From Actinostola sp. cb2023 (lineage: Eukaryota; Cnidaria; Anthozoa; Actiniaria; Actinostolidae), in the NCBI GenBank assembly GCA_033675265.1, contig JAUJYZ010000125.1, positions 323,501 through 387,500 of the forward strand: a stretch of 64,000 nt of DNA, written 5' to 3'. A model generated the notes under the pieces. The model did no database searches and was not told the origin of the DNA. It worked only from the letters and a program-made list of their open reading frames with translations. The stretch's first letter is position 1, and the number at the start of each line of letters is the position of its first letter. Below are positions 57,725 to 64,000 of the stretch, one piece after another. The translations under genes were made by a program, and so were the position numbers.

Positions 57725-59014
57725 AAAACAAGACGCTCTGAGAGCGTTTTCTCGGCGGGTGTTGTTGTTGTGTAGTGATGTCTAGACAACGTCTCGTTAC
57801 GATTACTTTCGCAGTGCGGGTCGGCTTATTGGCTTTGTTGAGTTTCTTGTAGAAAATACGTGATCATTCTCTGAGAGTATCTACCAGCAAGCTAGCGATC
57901 AGGGGCGGATCCAGGGGGAGGGTTCTGGGGGTTGCAACCCCCCCCTATGGATATTTTTTAAATACTTGTATATGTCAGTATGTCTGTCCGTAGGTCCCTC
58001 TTGTCTTTCAGCTCTCTCCCTCGTAAGAATAATATAATTAATATAATTAATTCATACTGTTTGCACGACCGTTCAACTTCGAGGGCTGTTTGACTGATAA
58101 CTGAAAGAACCTGCCTTTTTTAGCGGCAACTAGTTCAAGGCAAGGTCTCACATAAATATGAAATTTTTTGGAAAATGATTTAACAAATCCGGAAAAACAC
58201 CCAAAACAAATTTAAAGACTGCACTTGTTGTTGAAATCGAGAAAATGTTGCCAAAAGTTATCTCTAACTCGAAAAAATCCGCGAAAAAGTGATTCGACTG
58301 TTCGGGTTGTTTTCGTAAAGTCACGTGATGTGACGTCACAAGTGGAACACGTGCACAGCGCTGAGAATGTACGAACTGAAATTGTTTACTATGACGTCAC
58401 AAGTGGACGTCACAAGTGGAACACGTGCACAGCGCTGAGAATGTACGAACTGAAATTGTTTACTAACTTGAAGGTGCTTTTTATATTTCTTCGCTTTTCG
58501 AAACTTAGTTTTACACACTAAGCTCACCCAAGAAACCTCTTCCAAGCATCTTTGTTGGATGTCCAATAAACTCACAATTTTACTGAAAATTGAGTTTTGT
58601 TGTGTTACTGTAATAAAACAACTCCAGATCTCTAAAAATTGCATTTCAGAGCTTGTACATTTCAAAATTTTCTGGGGGGGCATGCCCCCAAACCCCCCTA
58701 GTAGTTCGCGGCTTCGCCGCTCAGATAACACAACCCCCTGTTTAAAAATAATCTGGATCCGCCCCTGGCGATCAGTTATCGACAAAATGACTTCAGTTTG
58801 TCATGAGCTTCGTCCGAAAGAAGAAGCAGTTCCCAGTTCATCGAATCGAATGAGTCAAACGTGCACGTCTCGTATGAGCCTGCGATATACGTTTGAGCGC
58901 ATGCGTTGTCATGACGAATTGCCAATTTGTGACCGACCAATGGTGACCGACGAAGAAAAAGAAAGCCCATTTTAAAACTCGGCGACTGCCACAGGCAGCC
59001 CGCCGAGTAATAAT
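57725..59014 (+). mobile_element. Helitron/Helentron-like non-autonomous element C
   Basis: The 5' end AACAAGACGCTCTGAGAGCG is followed by TTTTCTCGGCGGGTGTTG. The 3' hairpin is ACTCGGCGACTGCCACAGGC then AGCCCGCCGAGT, followed by AATAATCG. The 5' CTCGGCGGG is the inverse of the 3' CCCGCCGAG. An 868-bp TIR element is inserted at 57900-58767. Element class is inferred from end structure. Confidence 0.6.
57900..58767. mobile_element. 868-bp CAGGGGCGGATCCAG TIR element with a 5-bp duplication
   Basis: The ends are CAGGGGCGGATCCAG and CTGGATCCGCCCCTG. GCGAT flanks both sides (57895-57899 and 58768-58772). The interior holds two copies of a 60-bp block (TGACGTCACAAGTGGAACAC, GTGCACAGCGCTGAGAATGT) at about 58331 and 58408, and the GGGGGGCATGCCCCC block near the right end. 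No transposase was seen. Confidence 0.88.
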
Positions 59015-59159
59015 CGAAGAGATTCACATGAACAAAACTGTCCACGTAAAGGTTTCTGTAAATCCCTCAAGTGATTTAGTATAAATTGAATTTATAATTC
59101 AGAAGACGCGAGTCAACTAAATTATCTTTTGAAAACTGATTTCAACTGATTCATCGTTT

Positions 59160-62100
59160 TTACAAGTCATAGCATCCTTCGTCTTCAGCATCAGCACAGT
59201 CTTGCAAACCAGCGCAGTACTGTAACATAAGCATTGCCAATGCTTGACTTCTCTCCTCAGACTTTCCCTAGAAATAGTAACAATACCACAGTTACTTGAT
59301 AGGAAATAAGACGCACGTGTACAAATCTTTTGATATTTTGCGCGCGCTCTACCACAGGAAACCCATCAAAACAAGACGCGTGTACAAATCTTTTTATCTT
59401 TTGCGCGCGCTCTACCACAGGAAACCCATCAAAACAAGACGCGTGTACAAATATTTTTTATTTCTTACAAATAACCAGAGAAGTGGATTAATAAGATTAT
59501 TACTTACAATTAGTGACACAAAATGTGCCTTGAGTTTTTTGTCTTTTGTTCGTTTCTTAGCAACATATAGGTCTGTTTGAGTTTCATTTTCTTCATCTAT
59601 TTCCACTTGTAGTTTTGCCATCTGATAATGCAATAAATATGGAAGAAAAGATTAAATAAATTAAAGATTAAAGATCAGATATTAGAATGGACACCATTAT
59701 GTTGCGGTCTTAAAAACAGTGCTTGGGATTCCTGTGGCAGGGCAAGGCAAGAAGGTAAAGAGCACGAGTAGATCAGTCAGTAAAAGTACAAATCACTGAC
59801 CATATCTTGAAGTTTCTTTTTCCTTTCATCAGGTGCCATATTGGTGAAAAGCTCTCGACCCATCTATGAACACAAAATACACAAAGGTTGTTTTAACTCC
59901 ACAAATTTTGCCAAAAAAAGTATTTAAACAAAACTACACGATGAAAGTGGTACTAACTTCTTTGACTTGTTCTGATGCAGCAACCATATCAGAGGCTACA
60001 GCCTCTCCCTTTTCCTGCTCAACAGGATTGTTTTTGGCAGCAGAATCATCATTCTCGAGCGCAAGCTTTAAAAATGAAATAAATACACAAAATTTCAATT
60101 TCCTAAAATACAAAGTGGAGTGAAATCACCACCAACGATATACCTCTTGTTGAGTTAATAATGTCTTCCCATTTTCTTCTTTCGATTTCTCATTTTTCAT
60201 TTTTTCACTTTCATGATCGGTTTCTTTGGTGACTTCAATTGATTTTGAGATTGTTTCCTTTTGATCTTTAGGCGCGGGTTCTTCGTTAGTTGTGGTAGTT
60301 TGAAGAGTTTCTTGTTCTTTTGTTTCTGCAGGCTTTTTTGAAAACCATCTTGACGTTTTCCCCGAAGATCTACATGTCATCATATTAAGAAGAAAGTGTA
60401 TAATAGGTTTTGAATAGGAATCACGTGAAGTGTTAATGAGAATATTACACACCTTAAACAACTACTAAACCGTCTACAGCTATCCAGACATTTTTTGTGG
60501 CATATAAGAGCACAGTTGCGGCACTGAAAAGCTACTTTAGTCCAAATCTGAAAAAAAAGATGACACATGAATGTATGTATGTATGTATGTATGTATGGAT
60601 GGATGGATGGATGGATGGATGAATGGATGGATGGATGGATGAATGGATGGATGGATGGATGGATGGATGGATGGATGGATGGATGGATGGATGGATGGAT
60701 GGATGGATGATGGATGAATGGATGGATGGATGGATGGATGGATGGATGGATGGATGGATGATGGATGGATGGATGGATGGATGGATGGATGGATGGATGG
60801 ATGGATGGATGGATGGATGGATGGATGGATGGATGGATGGATGGATGGATGGATGGATGGATGGATGGATGGATGGATGGATGGATGGATGGATGGATGG
60901 ATGGATGGATGGATGGATGGATGGATGGATGGATGGATGGATGGATGGATGGATGGATGGATGGATGGATGGATGGATGGATGGATGGAATGGAGATGGA
61001 TGGATGGATGGACGATGGATGGATGGATGGATGGATGGATGGATGGATGGATGGATGGATGGATGGATGGATGGATGGATGGATGATGGATGGATGGATG
61101 ATGGATGAGATGAATGGATGGATGAATAGTGAATGGATGGACGAATAGATGAATGGATGGATGGATGAATGGATGGATGGATGGATGATAGGATGGATGG
61201 ATGGATGAATGATGGATGGAGGATGAATGAATGGATGGATGGATGGATGGATGGATAGGATGGATGGATGGATGGATGGATGAATGTATGGATGGATGGA
61301 TGAATGGATGGATGAATGAATGGATGAATGGATGGATGAGTGAGTGAGTAAATTAACAAAATAAATAACATCCAGGTGAATGTACGAGAATACAAGTAAA
61401 TATCAAAAATAGAAATCAGAGTGAATGAGGAAAAAAAAGAGAAAAAAGAAAGAATGAGTTTTGTACATAAACAACACCACCATTTCAAATTCTCCACTAT
61501 CTCAAACAGAATTGTGTATCCCTTGGAACTGTACACCTTGGATTTGAACCTTGATATTTCAATATTATGCATGAGATAGCAGGTTTCCACTGTAGTACAT
61601 GTACGTACAGATAACTAATGCTTTGGTACAGTGTTCAAATACTGACATACATAATACCTTTTTACTGCAATAGTTACATCTTGTTGGAAAGTAGAATTGA
61701 GTGAGAATAAAGTTGTGTTCAACAGGTCTGGAACTAAAAAAGCAAGCAATAACAGCAGATAATGAGTTGTCTTTATCATTAAAGTGGAACAAGTAAAAAT
61801 CGGCAAGATTTGCATTAAACTTTAACTTTGATTTTCTCAGTCAAATCAATTTGTTTCATCAAAATTATAGCAAAACATGGAGTGTCACATTGTTGGATTT
61901 CATAAGTGAGTTAAAATATTTGTGTCTGACCTTTATGGGCATGATCAAAAGAGCTCGCCCTTTTAAATGCCCATAAAGGTATCCTGCTCATATTTTAACT
62001 ATCACATAGAAGTTTGTAATAGTATTGTAAAAGTATTAGTTGTGTAAAGAAAACTAATTAAAAAAAAGAGTTGTCTTATTCTAAATTAATACATAGGGCT

Positions 62101-63798
62101 GATGATCAATATACTTTTCCAAGATATTTTCCAAGATATTTTAAATATTTTAAAACAGGTTACCTTTCAAAGGTGTCTTCTGAATCAGATTCTTCCTAAA
62201 AATTCAAGCAGTAAATGATACAGTGTAAGTCCCTTTTGACTTGGACAGCTACCATCAAACATTTTTCTTCATATATTTTCTACATGTAATTTCAATACAC
62301 TTTTGTTCCTCGACTTTATGAACACATACACTGTTCAGCATGCCTCATTTCCATGTCTCTCTCTTCGCTGAGCAGAGATGATCATCATCATATTACTTTT
62401 GGGCATGGTTTGGTTCAGGAAAAGTCCAAAAATGAGGCAGCTTTTCAGCGTTAAATATAGAAAAATAACTTTACCTCTTCAGCTTTTAATTTTTCTAATT
62501 CTTCCATTTTCTCTAAGACAGCTGAGTCATTACAGTGAGCTGTTGACGGTGAATGAACGAATGACAAAGACATGTCTCCACCACACAGGTTCTCATTCAG
62601 ACCAGGAATGCCACGGAGAGCTGGACGACTAAAAACATTGTAAGAAACAAGAGCTTTGTTGGGATATGCAATGTTGGCCTGAATACCGGTAATAGGGAAC
62701 TCAATTTAGAACAATAATAATAATACTTTATTCGAAATACAAATACAATGAACTCCCTCAGTGTTGTAATAATTACCTTGATATAATTCTCTCTATGTGA
62801 GGAGAAACCAAAACATATGTTTGATCATGCCGTCTTTCACCAACAGCAAGACATTGTACTGTGATGTCCATCAGAGGAATCGTTATCTGACAAACAAATA
62901 AACAAACTTTATATCAATGTCACACAAGGTTACTTGGGATACAGTCAGCCTTTCATGATAGGTGGGGCAAAAAGTAAGGTACAGGCACAGACTAGTGAAA
63001 GGTTTTAGATCTTTTTATGATTTTTATGACATTGATCTGATCATCACATTTTGAGAAACATTTCTAGTATTTCATGTTAAAATAATTTGTTGAAAGTCTG
63101 GAGGTGGGATTTAGGTGAGGCAGTTGTCTTGTGCTGCATAGAGTCATTTTTGTTTGAGTGGGAAACCCATGGCACAGAGTTACCGGTATGGATTCAAAGA
63201 CATTCTATTCAACCAATCACAATATGCAAAATCATTGCTCAACCAATCAGAATGATTGGATACCGTCACCGCGTGGCACGTTATCATCACCGCACAGCAC
63301 GAACCATACCGTAACTACATGTACTTCCCACTCATATGAAAATGACTCTATTCTACAATGGTGGGCTACTTACAACTAAACAATTGAATCACTACTGACA
63401 ATGACAAGATAGAGTTGTTTTCATATGAGTGGGAAGTAGTTACAGTACAGTACGTGCTGTGCTGTGACCGTATCGCACCATCGTTGTGCGGTATCCAAGC
63501 ATTCTGATTGGTTGAGCAATGATTTTGTGTGCTGTGATTGGCTGAATACAATGTGTTCGATTTCGTACCGTGACCGTAACTCTGTACCGTAGGTTTCCCA
63601 CTCATACGAAAACGACTCTATCACCATCACAAGCTTAACATGGAGTAGCCCAAGTAGTCACACACAGGTATGTATACTTACATGCCCCATGATGATGTCT
63701 TTATCATTTTTCTCCTGTTGTTTGCTCCAAACACATACATTTAGATACACATCTTTGGGACTCAAGTCCAACTTTACAGTTTCATTCCAAACAGGATC
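59160..63798 (-). CDS. PDZD8: PDZD8-like membrane-contact-site protein, C-terminal exons (partial; continues past the right edge)
   Basis: Eleven in-phase exons in transcript order: 63798-63682, 62886-62777, 62628-62475, 62195-62164, 61727-61658, 60547-60453, 60369-60144, 60065-59958, 59863-59801, 59621-59508 and 59267-59160. They encode the last 398 residues. First comes a C2-like half ([34 protein letters not shown]). Then comes a complete C1 zinc finger: [32 protein letters not shown] Lys/Glu-rich linker follows, then a coiled coil ([42 protein letters not shown]) resembling the C-terminus of PDZD8, an ER lipid-transfer tether. The SMP and PDZ domains would lie outside the window, so the identity is probable but not certain. 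Confidence 0.72.
59308..59458. repeat. Tandem 63-bp repeat with Helitron-end-like junctions
   Basis: Units contain AAGACGCGTGTACAAATCTT, TTGCGCGCGCTCTACCACAG and GAAACCCATCAAAAC. Starts are near 59308, 59371 and 59434. Each junction places a CCACAGGAAACCC 3'-like end directly before an AACAAGACGC 5'-like end. Confidence 0.85.
60575..61345. repeat. GGAT tetranucleotide microsatellite, about 770 bp
   Basis: Near-perfect (GGAT)n lies in the intron between the two C1-domain exons, with GTAT units at the left edge and decaying GAAT-containing units at the right. All long open frames here (Met-Asp-Gly-Trp or His-Pro-Ser-Ile repeats) are artefacts. Confidence 0.97.
61918..61985. repeat. Short hairpin in a PDZD8 intron
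   Basis: ACCTTTATGGGCAT pairs with ATGCCCATAAAGGT across a loop of about 25 bp containing GAGCTC. Confidence 0.7.
63139..63350. mobile_element. TA-flanked MITE, complete copy 1
   Basis: The ends are TAGAGTCATTTTTGTTTGAG and CTCATATGAAAATGACTCTA. The interior has ACCAATCACAATATGCAAAA and ACCAATCAGAATGATTGG. It lies in an intron of the PDZD8-like gene. TA at both ends fits Tc1/mariner-type target duplication. Confidence 0.9.
63410..63620. mobile_element. TA-flanked MITE, complete copy 2
   Basis: The ends are TAGAGTTGTTTTCATATGAG and CTCATACGAAAACGACTCTA. It lies in the opposite relative orientation to copy 1, 59 bp away in the same intron. The interior carries TCTGATTGGTTGAGCAATGA and CTGTGATTGGCTGAATAC. 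Confidence 0.9.
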
Positions 63799-63865
63799 CT
63801 TTGTGAAATAAATAATATATTGAATCTTGAAATAGAAAATGAGTGTGCGTGCTACATGTACAGTA

Positions 63866-64000
63866 TGTGCAGATTTATAGCACGCGGTGACTGATCAGAA
63901 CACGAGAGAAGTGTTAGGAGAAGCATGACACGTAGCGGAGTGCTTCTCAACACTTCTTGAGTGTTCTGATCAGTCCCCAAGTGCTATAAATCTGCACATA
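63866..64000. repeat. Palindromic element at the right edge
   Basis: The arms TATGTGCAGATTTATAGCAC...GACTGATCAGAACAC and GTGTTCTGATCAGTC...GTGCTATAAATCTGCACATA flank a centre with GAGAAGTGTTAGGAGAAGC and its partner. It may extend past the window. Confidence 0.88.

Larger units (their letters stand above)
56349..59159. other. Gene-poor region with mobile elements
   Basis: A hairpin at 56742-56815 (CATCCTCGGGAACCCAGGGG family) is followed by AT-rich sequence with no exon. A GA-rich stretch lies at 57580-57720, then the Helitron-like element C with its inserted element. No gene was recognised. Confidence 0.55.

Noticed and set aside
60532..61590. 352-residue ORF of His-Pro-Ser-Ile repeats and the opposing Met-Asp-Gly-Trp ORFs
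   Set aside because: Pure translation of the GGAT microsatellite inside an intron.
1..64000. tRNA, rRNA, snRNA genes and CRISPR arrays
   Set aside because: No cloverleaf with A/B boxes, rRNA block or regularly spaced direct-repeat array was recognised. Tandem arrays here have no unique spacers.

Overview
The window is nuclear DNA from an animal, most likely an AT-rich invertebrate genome. Every confident gene is a spliced animal housekeeping gene with short GT-AG introns, and intergenic and intronic DNA is crowded with short inverted-repeat elements. A cytoplasmic dynein-2 heavy chain implies a ciliated animal. Runs such as TACATGTACATG, AATAATAAT-headed SINE-like tails and GGGGCGGATCC elements suggest a marine non-vertebrate (sponge, cnidarian, echinoderm or similar), but the phylum cannot be fixed from this sequence alone.

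Layout. 159-7379 (minus): N-terminal tail exons of DYNC2H1, running off the left edge. 8142-12575 (plus): ACP5, a tartrate-resistant purple acid phosphatase, head to head with DYNC2H1. 13766-27561 (minus): a 14-exon TFIIIA (GTF3A) gene with 11 C2H2 fingers and a 741-residue tail carrying an Asp/Asn-rich 32-residue tandem repeat. 30215-35982 (minus): a truncated five-finger TFIIIA paralogue with the same intron phases. 36189-37103 (plus): GEMIN8, 206 bp from that paralogue's start. 37256-40368 (plus): TSR2, 152 bp after GEMIN8. 41761-44104 (minus): two related single-pass membrane microproteins. 43961-47413: a tandem triplication of about 1155 bp that duplicates part of the second one. 49118-50530 (plus): an unrecognised 470-residue acidic ORF. 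52060-55377 (minus): cyclin A. 55772-56348 (minus): a possible small unrecognised gene. 59160-63798 (minus): the C-terminal exons of a PDZD8-like protein (C2, C1, coiled coil), running off the right edge.

Three neighbours serve ribonucleoprotein assembly: TFIIIA for 5S rRNA transcription, GEMIN8 for snRNP assembly, and TSR2 for escorting ribosomal protein eS26. GEMIN8 and the TFIIIA paralogue are divergent and tightly spaced, so shared control is plausible.

The rest is mostly mobile and repetitive DNA: TA-flanked MITEs whose ends all begin TAGAGT, elements nested inside one another, an element with a clean 8-bp target duplication, and three elements whose ends fold into hairpins and whose 5' and 3' sequences covary like those of Helitron/Helentron elements.

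All exon boundaries were derived by eye from reading frame, splice dinucleotides and codon phase. Protein identities rest on recognising family sequences, not on a search.
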